Shown in pieces: positions 34,938 to 44,030 of a stretch of 64,000 nucleotides of DNA. Where the stretch lies: assembly GCF_017352155.2 (NCBI RefSeq), contig NZ_CP071462.1, positions 3,348,001 through 3,412,000 on the forward strand, given 5' to 3'. The position numbers and the translations under genes are program-made. The notes beneath the pieces were generated by a model. That model did no database searches, was not told where the DNA came from, and saw nothing but the letters and a program-made list of their open reading frames with translations. The DNA is from Haloterrigena alkaliphila. GTDB taxonomy: Archaea > Halobacteriota > Halobacteria > Halobacteriales > Natrialbaceae. Within the stretch, counting starts at the first letter, position 1, and every line of letters starts with the position of its first letter.

Positions 34938-35204
34938 AGTACAGAGAACGAACTTTTTCCGCCTCGGGTTCGCCACGGCGAACCACTCTCTGTTCGCGGA
35001 CGGAGTCCGCTCACACGGCTCGAGGGACGCGGAGCGTCCCTCGCTGGGCGCAAAAACGTCCTCAGAAATCGAAGATTTCTGATGGGCCCGCGAGAGCGAC
35101 GCTCTCGCGGACTTCGATGAAAAAGGCCGACGGCTCGGCCTTCGACCTCGCTGTCGGTGAACCGCTCACGTCGCTCGCGGATGCTGGAAGCGTTCCATGC
35201 GCAG
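34938..35204. repeat. Hairpin-chain dispersed repeat, copy B (267 bp, inverted)
   Basis: Inverted copy of 5171-5437, equal length, with only three mismatches by eye. Carries the same six short-loop hairpins. It borders a lower-GC patch with two regulatory genes. Confidence 0.85.
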
Positions 35205-35206
35205 CC

Positions 35207-35226
35207 GTAGTTGCCGTTCAGTAGAG
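35207..35226 (+). repeat. 20-nt motif at the edge of repeat copy B
   Basis: GTAGTTGCCGTTCAGTAGAG, starting three bases after copy B ends. In copy A the motif touches the opposite end of the element, so it is not simply part of the repeat. Confidence 0.65.
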
Positions 35227-35389
35227 AGGAAGGAGAGAACGACCTCGGGGACCTCATCAACGATCCCACTGTTGGTATCGAGACTCACCGACAATCGAGG
35301 TATGGTCTAGGAAAGCAGGCATCCACGAACAACGGCGTCACGAGCACTCGGTCGTAGACCTTTCCCGCTGGGAGCCACTGGTACGGACA

Positions 35390-36046
35390 ATGGCTACCGA
35401 GGCGACGTTCACGGTTCCATCCGACCAGTTCCCGCTGGGGACAGTGTTCAACCAACTGCCGGACGTGACGGTCAAACTTGAGCGCATTATCCCCGCACGG
35501 GACGTCGTGATTCCCTATTTCTGGGTACGGGGAACCGAAGTTGATGACATTGAGACCGCGTTCACCGAGCATCCCGGCACGAAAGAGATTCGACTCGTAG
35601 ACTCCGTCGAAGACGAGTATCTGTTACGAGTCGAGTGGGCGCTGGACTACGACGACGTGCTCACCGTATTGGCGGAGACGGAGGTACCGCTCATCGAGGC
35701 CACCGGTACGAACCACCAGTGGACGTTCGAGATCCGCGGCGACGACCGAAGCGACATCGCCGAATTTCAACAGCGCTGTCGAGAACTGGACATCCCGACC
35801 ACGTTGACGGAGTTGCACGCGCTCACACCGGTCGAAACGGGGACCGAAGCCGCCCTCACCGACACCCAGCAAGAGGCGCTGGTACTCGCCTACGAGCGTG
35901 GCTACTTTGAGTCCCCCCGTGGAGTCACGCTTGAGGTGCTCGGTGAGGAGCTTGGCATCTCACAGCAGGCCGTTGGATCCCGCATCCGAGGTGGGATCAA
36001 GCACATCCTCGGGAGCACGCTCTCCGCTGTCAAATACCGATCCTGA
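35390..36046 (+). CDS. Bacterio-opsin activator-type HTH regulator (HTH_10)
   Basis: 218 residues. The N-terminal 150 (TFTVPSDQFPLGTVFNQLPD) form the GAF/PAS-less Bat N-terminal type domain, and the last 60 are the HTH_10 region: TDTQQEALVLAYERGYFESP, LGEELGISQQAVGSRIRGGI. Such proteins regulate bacteriorhodopsin and many other genes in haloarchaea. Preceded by repeat copy B and followed by a DUF7344-like regulator; all three are lower in GC than the surrounding genes, suggesting acquisition. Confidence 0.85.
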   Translation: MATEATFTVPSDQFPLGTVFNQLPDVTVKLERIIPARDVVIPYFWVRGTEVDDIETAFTEHPGTKEIRLVDSVEDEYLLRVEWALDYDDVLTVLAETEVPLIEATGTNHQWTFEIRGDDRSDIAEFQQRCRELDIPTTLTELHALTPVETGTEAALTDTQQEALVLAYERGYFESPRGVTLEVLGEELGISQQAVGSRIRGGIKHILGSTLSAVKYRS

Positions 36047-36117
36047 TCGGCTACGTAAAAGCGGTTTGTATGTGAAAAAGTTAGTGTGATTGGCGTCAGT
36101 CGTCTGCACTATATATA

Positions 36118-36477
36118 ATGAGTGAGGCTTCCTCCACCTTCGACTCGGTCCTCGACCTCTGTCACCACCAACATCGTCGGATCGTGCTTGGATTACTCGC
36201 AGCAGAACAGCGGTCGCTAACGCTGAATGACCTCACGCAGGCCGTACTCAAGCACAATCATCAGACGTCAATTACAGCGGTGTCTGAGGACGTACTAACC
36301 GAGATTCGCCTCTCGCTCTATCACGTCCACCTCCCGAAGCTGGCCTCGGAAGGGATCATCACCTATGATCCAGACCGACAGCTCGTAGAACCGACCGAGC
36401 AGTTCGAGCAGATACAGCCGACCGTGTCTACGATCGTTGATGCTGACCCCACACTCGAAGCGCCGATCGAACTCTAA
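36118..36477 (+). CDS. DUF7344-type putative wHTH protein
   Basis: 119 residues. SVLDLCHHQHRRIVLGLLAAEQRSL and EIRLSLYHVHLPKLASEGIITYD resemble the haloarchaeal DUF7344 winged-helix domain, often next to Bat-like and HalOD1 regulators. A TATATA run at 36109-36115 touches the start codon, which is too close for a promoter of this ATG, so transcription may start further upstream with the Bat gene. DUF name from recall. Confidence 0.72.
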   Translation: MSEASSTFDSVLDLCHHQHRRIVLGLLAAEQRSLTLNDLTQAVLKHNHQTSITAVSEDVLTEIRLSLYHVHLPKLASEGIITYDPDRQLVEPTEQFEQIQPTVSTIVDADPTLEAPIEL

Positions 36478-36744
36478 TGTCTCGATCAACCGCTCTCCAT
36501 TTCCATACTCACAGTATTGTTATTGTTCCTCGAGTGCAGAGATTTTGGAAAGGGATATTCGCTTGTCGTTCCCACTCCCCTGCGCATCGAAGACCCTGTT
36601 CCTCACGGTTGTGGATTCTTCGGTAGAATCTTTTGAGGCAGCATCGTAGATTTGTCCGTCTGAGTGCCTGTCTCTTCTTGAATTCTTCAAGAACTGGAAA
36701 TACAAATCAGTCCCTTTTTACGCGGTGACGGGGAATCAGAGACC

Positions 36745-36936
36745 ATGAGTTTCGAGGAAGACGACCGCGTCGTTCTGCACGACGAGCACAGCGAGTTCGA
36801 CGGAGAGACCGGCACCATCACGCAGACGATGGAGTCGATGTTCGGCGACGTCACCTACACGATCAGCTTCGAGGACGGGCAGGAGACCGGCGTCCCCGAG
36901 GACGCCCTCGAGGCGGCCGACGAAGACGAGGAGTAA
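36745..36936 (+). CDS. Small acidic SH3-like (KOW-type) protein
   Basis: 63 residues. DDRVVLHDEHSEFDGETGTI and FGDVTYTISFEDGQETGVPED alternate beta strands with Gly/Asp turns, like a small SH3 barrel as found in KOW domains. Ends in acidic ADEDEE. No function known. Followed 46 bases later by the RNA-binding gene and perhaps cotranscribed. Confidence 0.68.
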   Translation: MSFEEDDRVVLHDEHSEFDGETGTITQTMESMFGDVTYTISFEDGQETGVPEDALEAADEDEE

Positions 36937-36982
36937 CCGACCGCCCGACGCCGGGCGACCGACCCGTAACCGGAGGAGAGCA

Positions 36983-37432
36983 ATGCCACAGATCCCGCTT
37001 CACTACGTCGATTTACGCACGTTCTGTTACGCGACCGAGGATGAGAAACGCGTCGAGGAGGCGCTGCGAACCTTCCTCCCCGACGGCGACGACGAGCCGT
37101 TCGAAATCGAACGCACCGAGAGCGAGGGCCACTACGGCGACCGCATCCTCGTCCTCTCCGCGCGCGTCGAAACGGCCGACGACGTCCGCCACGTCCTCTC
37201 GCGACTGTCCGACCTCGAGTCCTTCGACGATCTGATCGACGAACTCGACGAGCGGGTCACCGAGAACACCGAACTCTTCCTGCGACTGGACAAGCAGGCC
37301 GCCTTCGAGGGAGACGTCAAACTGGGCGACGGCATCACCTTCCGAGGGAAGGTCGAAGCCTATCCCGCGAAGAAAGAGAAGGCCGTCGGGAACGCCCGCG
37401 ATGTCCTCGAGCGGTTGCGCGAGCGGGACTAA
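36983..37432 (+). CDS. RNA-binding protein (COG1931 / DUF54 family)
   Basis: 149 residues. MPQIPLHYVDLRTFCYATED is the conserved N-terminus of this archaeal family, associated with exosome or ribosome neighbourhoods and structurally related to the ribosomal L5-like fold. ELFLRLDKQAAFEGDVKLGD and PAKKEKAVGNARDVL are the other conserved blocks. Likely cytoplasmic RNA binding; precise role not established. Confidence 0.82.
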   Translation: MPQIPLHYVDLRTFCYATEDEKRVEEALRTFLPDGDDEPFEIERTESEGHYGDRILVLSARVETADDVRHVLSRLSDLESFDDLIDELDERVTENTELFLRLDKQAAFEGDVKLGDGITFRGKVEAYPAKKEKAVGNARDVLERLRERD

Positions 37433-37523
37433 TTCTCACGCAGCGATTCGAGCGGCCGTTGGCATTCGAGTGCTCGTTGGTTCTCACCCGTAGCGATCGC
37501 TCGCAACCGACCCGAAGCGCTTT

Positions 37524-37537
37524 TGACTGACCAGTCA
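37524..37537. promoter_or_regulatory. Inverted-repeat operator of the TetR-MATE unit
   Basis: TGACTG-AC-CAGTCA, a perfect six-base inverted repeat with two-base spacer, 26-39 bases before the TetR start (37563). The form (TGACTGACCAGTCA) is the classic TetR-type palindrome; autorepression of the downstream pair is probable. Confidence 0.7.
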
Positions 37538-37562
37538 GTAAGTTCCGACAACACGGTATCGA

Positions 37563-38216
37563 ATGGCTGCAGACACTACCGACGATCTCATGGAGGCGAC
37601 GTACCGCGCGCTCTGCAAACACGGCTACGCGGAGTTGACGATGCAGGACATCGCCGCCGAGTCGACGAAGAGCAAGGGGACGCTTCACTACCACTACGAC
37701 AGTAAGGCCGACCTTCTCGAGGCGTTCCTGGGCTTCCTGCTCGACCGGTTCGAGGAGCGACTCGAGACGGTTCCCGGGGAGACGCCGGCCGAGCGACTCC
37801 ACGAACTCTTCGACGAATTGCTGACGCCCGAGGACGAGGAGTCGGCCGAGGCGTTCCGGACCGCGATCCTCGAGATCAAGGCCCAATCGCCGTACAACGA
37901 GGCCTACCGGGACCAGCTGAGCGAGTTCGACCGGACGATGCGCGAACGGATCGCGGGCTTCCTCGCGGCGGGAATCGACGAGGGGCAGTTCCGCGACGAT
38001 ATCGATCCCGAGGAAACCGCGGCGTTCCTCGTCACCGTGTTCCACGGCGCACAGACGAGTGCGGCGGCGGTCGACCGATCGCTCGAGCGGACCAGACGGC
38101 ACGTCCACGCCTACATCGACGATCTGCGGGTCGAGAGCGCGTCCGCTGACGCGCGTAACGAGGCGGCGGACGAAGAGCGGGAGACGGCGGACGACGGGCC
38201 GGGGGGCAGTCGATGA
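37563..38216 (+). CDS. TetR-family transcriptional repressor
   Basis: 217 residues. The HTH is DLMEATYRALCKHGYAELTMQDIAAESTKSKGTLHYHYDSKADLLEA (residues about 8-55). The C-terminal ligand domain has no recognisable ligand clue; its last 25 residues are charged and disordered. Stop overlaps the MATE start (ATGA). An operator-like palindrome lies in front, so it likely represses itself and the efflux gene until an inducer binds. Confidence 0.9.
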   Translation: MAADTTDDLMEATYRALCKHGYAELTMQDIAAESTKSKGTLHYHYDSKADLLEAFLGFLLDRFEERLETVPGETPAERLHELFDELLTPEDEESAEAFRTAILEIKAQSPYNEAYRDQLSEFDRTMRERIAGFLAAGIDEGQFRDDIDPEETAAFLVTVFHGAQTSAAAVDRSLERTRRHVHAYIDDLRVESASADARNEAADEERETADDGPGGSR

Positions 38217-39664
38217 GCCTCGGCGACCGGCTCTCGAGCGTCTTCAAGGGCCGCGAGGAGTTCGATCTGACGGACGGCGACATCGCGCGGCCGCTGTTCT
38301 ACCTCTCCCTGCCGATCATCGTGACGAACCTGCTGCAGACCGCCTACAACCTCATCGACACGTTCTGGCTGGGCCAGTACAGCACGGACGCGCTGGCGGC
38401 GATCAGCTTCGCGTTCCCGATGGTCTTCCTGCTGATTTCCGTCGGGATGGGGCTGTCGGTGGCCGGGAGCGTGCTGGTCGCCCAGCACATCGGCGCGGGC
38501 GAGGAAGCGGAGGCGGAGTACGCCGCCTCCCAGACCGTCGCGCTGTCGCTGCTGGGAGCGCTCATCCTCGGCGTCGTCGGCTACGTCTTCGTCGAGGACC
38601 TGCTCGGCCTGCTCGGCGCGTCGTCGGACGTGTTGCCCCTGGCGACCGACTACATGCAGGTCATCTCGCTCGGGATGGCGTTCATGTTCGGCTTCTTCGT
38701 CTTCATCGCGCTCATGCGGGGGTACGGCGACACGATCACGCCGATGCTCGTGATGTTCGGGTCGGTACTGCTCAACGTCGTCCTCGACCCGTTCCTGATC
38801 TTCGGTTGGGGACCGTTCCCCGAACTGGGAATTCAGGGTGCGGCGATCGCGACCGTCTTCTCGCGCGCGCTCGCGCTCGTCGTCGGACTGGCGATCATGT
38901 TCGGCGGGGCGCGAGGCGTCCGAATCCGGCTCCGGGAGATGCGTCCGGACCTCTCCTTCGCGAAGAAACTCGTCGGCATCGGCTTTCCGGCGTCGCTCGA
39001 GGGAATGGGACGGGCGCTGTCGATCAACCTGTTGCTGGTGATCGTCGCGTTCTTCCCCGATACGGTCGTCGCCGCCTACGGGATCGGCACGCGCGTGTTC
39101 TCGGTGATCTTCCTGCCGGCGATCGCGGTCGCCCGCGGCGTCGAGACGATGACCGGCCAGAACGTCGGCGCCGGGAAGCCGGAGCGGGCGAAAGCCGCCG
39201 CGGACTTCGCCGCCCGGACGATGTTCGTCGTCCTCGGGGTGCTGGGCGTCGTCGCGTGGCTCGGCGCGCGACCGATCGTCGACGTGTTCACCACCGATCC
39301 CGAGGTCGTCGACATCGGCGTCACGTTCCTCCGGTACGTCGCCCCGTCGTTCGGCTTCATCGGGGTGATGCGCGCCTACAACGGGAGCTTCCGTGGAACC
39401 GGCAAGACGCTCACCGCGGCGGCCATCGTCCTCGTCACCTACGCGCTCGTCCGACTCCCGATCGCCTACGGGCTGGCGGAGGCGATCGACTACCGCGGCA
39501 TCTGGATCGCGTTCGCCGTCTCGAACGTCTTCGGCGCCGCCCTCGCGTACGGCTGGTACCGCCGTGGCACCTGGCGGGACGCCGACGTGCGGGGCACCGG
39601 CGCCGCTCCGGGACCGGGAGTCGGCGACGACCTCGAGGTAGGAGAGGCGAGCACCGACGATTGA
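38213..39664 (+). CDS. MATE-family efflux transporter
   Basis: 483 residues with 12 transmembrane helices. GDIARPLFYLSLPIIVTNLLQ and NVVLDPFLIFGWGPFPELGIQGAAIATV are MATE signatures. Expected to extrude cationic or organic compounds using Na+ or H+. Translationally coupled (ATGA) to the TetR gene. The C-terminal 40 residues are acidic and probably cytoplasmic. Confidence 0.93.
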   Translation: MSLGDRLSSVFKGREEFDLTDGDIARPLFYLSLPIIVTNLLQTAYNLIDTFWLGQYSTDALAAISFAFPMVFLLISVGMGLSVAGSVLVAQHIGAGEEAEAEYAASQTVALSLLGALILGVVGYVFVEDLLGLLGASSDVLPLATDYMQVISLGMAFMFGFFVFIALMRGYGDTITPMLVMFGSVLLNVVLDPFLIFGWGPFPELGIQGAAIATVFSRALALVVGLAIMFGGARGVRIRLREMRPDLSFAKKLVGIGFPASLEGMGRALSINLLLVIVAFFPDTVVAAYGIGTRVFSVIFLPAIAVARGVETMTGQNVGAGKPERAKAAADFAARTMFVVLGVLGVVAWLGARPIVDVFTTDPEVVDIGVTFLRYVAPSFGFIGVMRAYNGSFRGTGKTLTAAAIVLVTYALVRLPIAYGLAEAIDYRGIWIAFAVSNVFGAALAYGWYRRGTWRDADVRGTGAAPGPGVGDDLEVGEASTDD

Positions 39665-39819
39665 CGACCGGGCCCCAACGAGTAACGTGCGCGCGAGGGA
39701 GCGTACCCGACTGAGCCGTCCCGTCCGACACTGTGCTCGGCCTCGCTCGAGACGTTCTCGCCGCCGACGCCGCTTCGCCCCTGCCAAGCGTTATCCGGAT
39801 CGGTACCGTATACCACGTA

Positions 39820-40953
39820 ATGACGCAACTCGAACCCGATCCCTTGCAACTGGGCGCCGAGGATCCGCTGCTGTTCGTCGGCGCGCTGGTACTGGTCGTC
39901 GCGATCGTCACCGTCTGGTCGATGGTCGAAATCGTCGACGCCTACGACAGGGGCGCGCTCACGATCTTCGGCGAGTACCGCAAACTGCTCGAGCCGGGGC
40001 TGAACATCGTCCCGCCGTTCGTCTCGCGGATCTACACCTTCGACATGCGGACCCAGACGCTCGACGTGCCGAGCCAGGAGGCGATCACGCGGGACAACTC
40101 GCCCGTCACGGCCGACGCGGTGGTCTACATCAGGGTGATGGACGCCAAGCGCGCGTTCCTCGAGGTCGACGACTACCAGCGCGCGGTGTCGAACCTGGCC
40201 CAGACGACCCTGCGCGCGGTCATCGGCGACATGGAACTCGACGACACGCTCTCCCGGCGCGAGATGATCAACGAGCGCATCCGCCAGGAACTCGACGAAC
40301 CCACCGACGAGTGGGGCATTCGCGTGGAATCGGTCGAGGTCCGCGAGGTGACCCCGTCCGCGGGCGTCAAGGGGGCGATGGAGGAACAAACCTCCGCCGA
40401 GCGCCGCCGGCGCGCGATGATCCTCGAGGCCCAGGGGGAACGCCGCAGCGCCGTCGAACAGGCGGAGGGTGACAAGCAGTCGAACATCATCCGCGCCCAG
40501 GGGGAGAAGCAGAGTCAGATCCTCGAGGCGCAGGGTGACGCGATTTCGACCGTGCTGCGCGCCCGCTCCGCCGAATCGATGGGCGAACGCGCGATCATCG
40601 AGAAGGGCATGGAGACGCTGGCCGAGATCGGCCAGGGCGAGTCGACGACGTTCGTCATGCCCCAGGAACTGACCTCGCTCGTCGGCCGCTACGGCAAGCA
40701 CCTCTCGGGGAGCGACGTCGAGGCCGACGGGACGGACCTCGAGAGCCTCGACTTCGACGACGAGACGCGCGAACTGATCGGTCTGGACGATATTAGCGAG
40801 ATGCTCGGCGAGATCGAGGACGTCGAGATGGACGTCGAGGCGATGGAACAGGAGGCGCAGGCGATCCAGGAGGGCGAGGACATGCCCTCGGAGTCGGGCG
40901 AGACCATCGACATCGCGGAGACGCGCCAGGACACGGACGGCGGTTCCGAATAG
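39820..40953 (+). CDS. SPFH/band 7 (stomatin-prohibitin) family protein
   Basis: 377 residues: one N-terminal membrane anchor (LFVGALVLVVAIVTVWSMVEI, about 18-38), the SPFH domain (YDRGALTIFGEYRKLLEPGLN onward), and a long coiled coil (ERRRRAMILEAQGERRSAVEQAEG), then an acidic tail of about 90 residues. Forms membrane-bound rings or scaffolds that organise proteases or other membrane proteins. The ATG at 39820 is chosen; the open frame upstream is a shadow. No NfeD-type partner is next to it. Confidence 0.9.
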   Translation: MTQLEPDPLQLGAEDPLLFVGALVLVVAIVTVWSMVEIVDAYDRGALTIFGEYRKLLEPGLNIVPPFVSRIYTFDMRTQTLDVPSQEAITRDNSPVTADAVVYIRVMDAKRAFLEVDDYQRAVSNLAQTTLRAVIGDMELDDTLSRREMINERIRQELDEPTDEWGIRVESVEVREVTPSAGVKGAMEEQTSAERRRRAMILEAQGERRSAVEQAEGDKQSNIIRAQGEKQSQILEAQGDAISTVLRARSAESMGERAIIEKGMETLAEIGQGESTTFVMPQELTSLVGRYGKHLSGSDVEADGTDLESLDFDDETRELIGLDDISEMLGEIEDVEMDVEAMEQEAQAIQEGEDMPSESGETIDIAETRQDTDGGSE

Positions 40954-40990
40954 CGCGGCGCTTTTGCCGCCGGCCTGTGACCGTCCCCGT

Positions 40991-42754
40991 ATGCAGGTAC
41001 ACGTCGTCGGCGACGATCCGGTCCGCGAGGCGGTCGTCGCCGCCCTCGGAGACGTCGACGTCACCGTCGAAGACGCGAGCGCCGCCGACCTCTCGAACGC
41101 CCGGTTCGCGGTCGTGAGCGACGTCGCCGGCGCCGAAACGTTCGCTCGAGCGAACGCGGCCGCGCTCGAGGGCGGAACCCCCTGGATCGCCGTCGAGATC
41201 GGCGGCGTCGGGAGTCGGCCGCTCGAGGCGGTCGACGCCGCCGTCTCCGGGTTCGCCCCCGCGACGGGCTGTTTCGACTGTCTGCGCGCTCGCGTCGCGT
41301 CGAACCTCGAGGCGAGTGCGGCGAGCGACCGACCGCAGGCGGATCGCAGCGCGGCCCGGCTGGCGGGAGCCGTCGCGGGCCGGGAGTGCGTCCGCGTCTT
41401 CTCCGGCGCGGAGCAGTCGGTGATCGGGCAGGTGGTGGAACTGCCACACGCCAGACGCCGGTTGCTGCCCGTTCCGGGCTGTGAGTGCGCGGACGGCCCG
41501 CGGGACCGAAGCCTCGAGCGCGACGACGACTCGCTGGAACTCGACGCGGCCGTCGACCGCGCCGAAGCGGCCATCGACGACCGGGTCGGCGTCGTCACGA
41601 GCATCGGCGAGGTCGAGTCGTTCCCCGCGCCGTACTACCTGGCGACGACGGCGGACACGTCGGGATTCAGCGACGCCAGCGCGCCGACTCAGGCGGCCGG
41701 CGTCGCCGACGACTGGAACGCCGCGCTGATGAAAGCGGTCGGCGAGGGCCTCGAGCGGTACTGCGCCGGCGTCTACCGGGACGAAGAGTTCGTGCACGAG
41801 AGCGAGGAGGACCTCGAGAACCCGATTCCGCCGACCGATCTCGTGCGACCGGACGACGCGCCGGCGTACGACTCGAGCGACGACCACCGCTGGGTTCCCG
41901 GGGAGAATCTCGCGACCGGGGACGCCGTCCACCTGCCCGCTGCGGCGGTCCAGTTCCCCCAGCCCGGCGAGGCGCTCGTGCCGGCGATCACGACCGGCCT
42001 CGGCCTCGGTTCGTCGACCGTCGACGCGCTGCTGTCGGGACTGACCGAGGTCCTCGAGCGCGACGCGACGATGCTCGCCTGGTACTCGACGTTCGATCCC
42101 CTCGGGCTGTCGGTCGACGACGAGGCGTTCGACGTCCTCCGGCGCCGCGCCGGGAGCGAGGGGCTGACGGTGACGCCCCTGCTGCTCACGCAGGACGTCG
42201 ACGTGCCCGTCGTCGCCGTCGCCGTCCACCGCGACCCGGACGCGGTCGGGGACGGCGTCGGCCCGGGCGACGAGGACTGGCCCGCGTTCGCGGTCGGCTC
42301 CGCGGCGGGCCTCGACGCGACGGGCGCCGCGCGCTCGGCGCTCGAGGAGGCGCTCCAGAACTGGATGGAACTGCGGAGTCTGGGTCCCGAGGAGGCCGCC
42401 GACGCCTCGGGTTCCATCGGAGAGTACGCGTCCTTCCCCCCGACTGTCCGGTCGTTCGTCGACGTCGACCGAACGGTGCCCGCCGACAGCGTCGGCCCCG
42501 ATCCCGCGCCCTCGGGGCGGGCGGCGCTCGAGGAACTCGTCTCGCGGACGACCGACGCGGACCTGACGCCGTACGCGGCGCGACTGACGACCCGCGACGT
42601 CGAGGGGACCGGGTTCGAGGCGGTCCGGGTGGTCGTCCCCGGCGCGCAACCGCTGTTCACCGGCGAGCCGTACTTCGGCGAGCGGGCCCGCACGGTTCCG
42701 GACGACCTCGGGTTCGAACCGCGCCTCGAGCGACCGTTCCATCCGTATCCGTGA
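40991..42754 (+). CDS. YcaO-domain protein (cyclodehydratase-like)
   Basis: 587 residues. N-terminal about 170 residues resemble the truncated E1-like/leader-binding part of azoline cyclodehydratases (VVGDDPVREAVVAALGDVDV; CFDCLRAR and CECAD give possible Zn ligands). The YcaO domain has AALMKAVGEGLERYCAG and LGLGSSTVDALLSGLTEVLERDA, the ATP/Mg-binding Glu-rich blocks. The C-terminus ends RPFHPYP, matching the Pro-rich PxPxP-like tail of azoline-forming YcaO proteins. A peptide precursor is not evident nearby, so thioamidation or a trans-acting substrate are alternatives. Confidence 0.82.
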   Translation: MQVHVVGDDPVREAVVAALGDVDVTVEDASAADLSNARFAVVSDVAGAETFARANAAALEGGTPWIAVEIGGVGSRPLEAVDAAVSGFAPATGCFDCLRARVASNLEASAASDRPQADRSAARLAGAVAGRECVRVFSGAEQSVIGQVVELPHARRRLLPVPGCECADGPRDRSLERDDDSLELDAAVDRAEAAIDDRVGVVTSIGEVESFPAPYYLATTADTSGFSDASAPTQAAGVADDWNAALMKAVGEGLERYCAGVYRDEEFVHESEEDLENPIPPTDLVRPDDAPAYDSSDDHRWVPGENLATGDAVHLPAAAVQFPQPGEALVPAITTGLGLGSSTVDALLSGLTEVLERDATMLAWYSTFDPLGLSVDDEAFDVLRRRAGSEGLTVTPLLLTQDVDVPVVAVAVHRDPDAVGDGVGPGDEDWPAFAVGSAAGLDATGAARSALEEALQNWMELRSLGPEEAADASGSIGEYASFPPTVRSFVDVDRTVPADSVGPDPAPSGRAALEELVSRTTDADLTPYAARLTTRDVEGTGFEAVRVVVPGAQPLFTGEPYFGERARTVPDDLGFEPRLERPFHPYP

Positions 42755-42874
42755 GCGATCGGTCTCGGCCGTGGCCGCGGCTACGGTACGTGGTCGTCGA
42801 GAAGTGATCACGGACTGCGGAGGAATGGGCCTGACAAGTCACCGCTGTCTCACGGGCGGAATCAAAACGGTCGG

Positions 42875-43405
42875 TTACTCGCCGGATTCGTTGCCGTCGG
42901 TTTCTGCTGCGTCGGATTCGTTGCCGTCGGTTTCCGTCACGTTGGACTCGTTACCCACACTTTCGGGTCCGTCCGTTTCGTTGCCCTCGCTCTCGTTGGT
43001 CCGGTTCCCGCCGGCGCCCTCGCTCCACTCGATAGTGACCTCGAGTTCGTCGTCGTAGACCGTGATCGACAGGAGTTCGGCGCCCGGCGAGACCGTGACC
43101 GCTTGGACGTCGACCTCCTCGTTGTTCTCGATCCGGCGGATCTGAACGCTCTGTTCCGTGTTGTCGAGGTGTGGCGGGCCGACGGTCTCGCCGGGGCCGA
43201 CGGCGATGCTCTCCTGGTAGCTCTGGCGCCCCGTCTCGAGTTCGCGGGCCTCGATGTGGAGGTTGTGTGTCCGGTCGGCTTCGCTGTGGATCTCGACGGG
43301 GATGATTCCCGTGAGTCCGAAGTGCTCCTGGACTCCCTCGACACAGCCCGCGAGTCCGACGGCGACGGACGCACCGGCGAGTCCAAGTACCGTACGGCGG
43401 TTCAC
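42875..43405 (-). CDS. Tat-exported lipoprotein
   Basis: 176 residues from a GTG start at 43405. Begins VNRRTVLGLAGASVAVGLAGC, a twin-arginine lipoprotein signal with lipobox Cys21. A beta-rich domain (IPVEIHSEADRTHNLHIEAR) is followed by a Thr/Glu/Asn-rich tail with repeated TDGNESD units (direct repeats at DNA level about 42885-42960). Extracellular membrane-anchored; ligand unknown. Confidence 0.8.
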   Translation of the reverse strand: MNRRTVLGLAGASVAVGLAGCVEGVQEHFGLTGIIPVEIHSEADRTHNLHIEARELETGRQSYQESIAVGPGETVGPPHLDNTEQSVQIRRIENNEEVDVQAVTVSPGAELLSITVYDDELEVTIEWSEGAGGNRTNESEGNETDGPESVGNESNVTETDGNESDAAETDGNESGE

Positions 43406-43526
43406 ACTCGACTCTGGGGGGCGGATCACCGTATGCGTTACTCTTCGCCGTCCCGACCGACGACGCGGCCGATCGCGTGCCATCCGCTACCACAGACTTT
43501 ATGCGACGCTGGATGAACGGCCGCGT

Positions 43527-44030
43527 ATGGAGAAGATCACGATCGACGACGTGGAGATCCAGACCAATCCGATGGACGTCCACTCGGTCAGACGGCCGGT
43601 TTCGCGGGCGGCAGGCTTCACGGACTTCGCGATGAACTACTTCGAACTCGAGCCCGGCGAGTCCTTCTCGGGCGGCCTCCACACTCACCACGATCAGGAG
43701 GAGGTCTTCTACGTACAGGAGGGGACGGCGACGTTCGAGCTGCGGACGGACGCCGACGCGGAGACCGAAGAGTTCACCGTCGACGCGGGCGAGGTGATCC
43801 GGTTCGCGCCGGGGGAGTTCCAGCACGGCTACAACGAGTCGGACGCCGACGAGCCGGTGGTCGGCTTCGCCTTCGGCGCGCCCAAATCGCGACACGACTG
43901 GGACCAGATCGAGTCGCTGCTGTACTGCCGCGAGTGCGAGGACGAGGTCGGCCACGGCCTCGAACTCACCGACGACGGGAACTTCCGGATGACCTGTACC
44001 GAGTGCGGTAACTCGTTCGTCGCGAACTGA
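43527..44030 (+). CDS. Cupin protein with C-terminal zinc ribbon
   Basis: 167 residues. The cupin barrel has HTHHDQEEVFYVQEGTATFEL (metal-binding His/Glu of motif 1, about 53-73) and PGEFQHGYN (motif 2). The last 45 residues form a zinc ribbon with CREC and CTEC. The cupin-ribbon arrangement occurs in haloarchaea, probably binding a small ligand. Starts at ATG 43527. Confidence 0.87.
   Translation: MEKITIDDVEIQTNPMDVHSVRRPVSRAAGFTDFAMNYFELEPGESFSGGLHTHHDQEEVFYVQEGTATFELRTDADAETEEFTVDAGEVIRFAPGEFQHGYNESDADEPVVGFAFGAPKSRHDWDQIESLLYCRECEDEVGHGLELTDDGNFRMTCTECGNSFVAN

Noticed and set aside
36109..36117. TATATATAA immediately before the 36118 start as a promoter
   Set aside because: It lies directly at the ATG; archaeal TATA boxes sit about 25 bases before transcription start, so it cannot serve this start codon.
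42885..42960. Direct DNA repeats at the end of the lipoprotein gene
   Set aside because: They simply encode repeated TDGNESD in a low-complexity tail.
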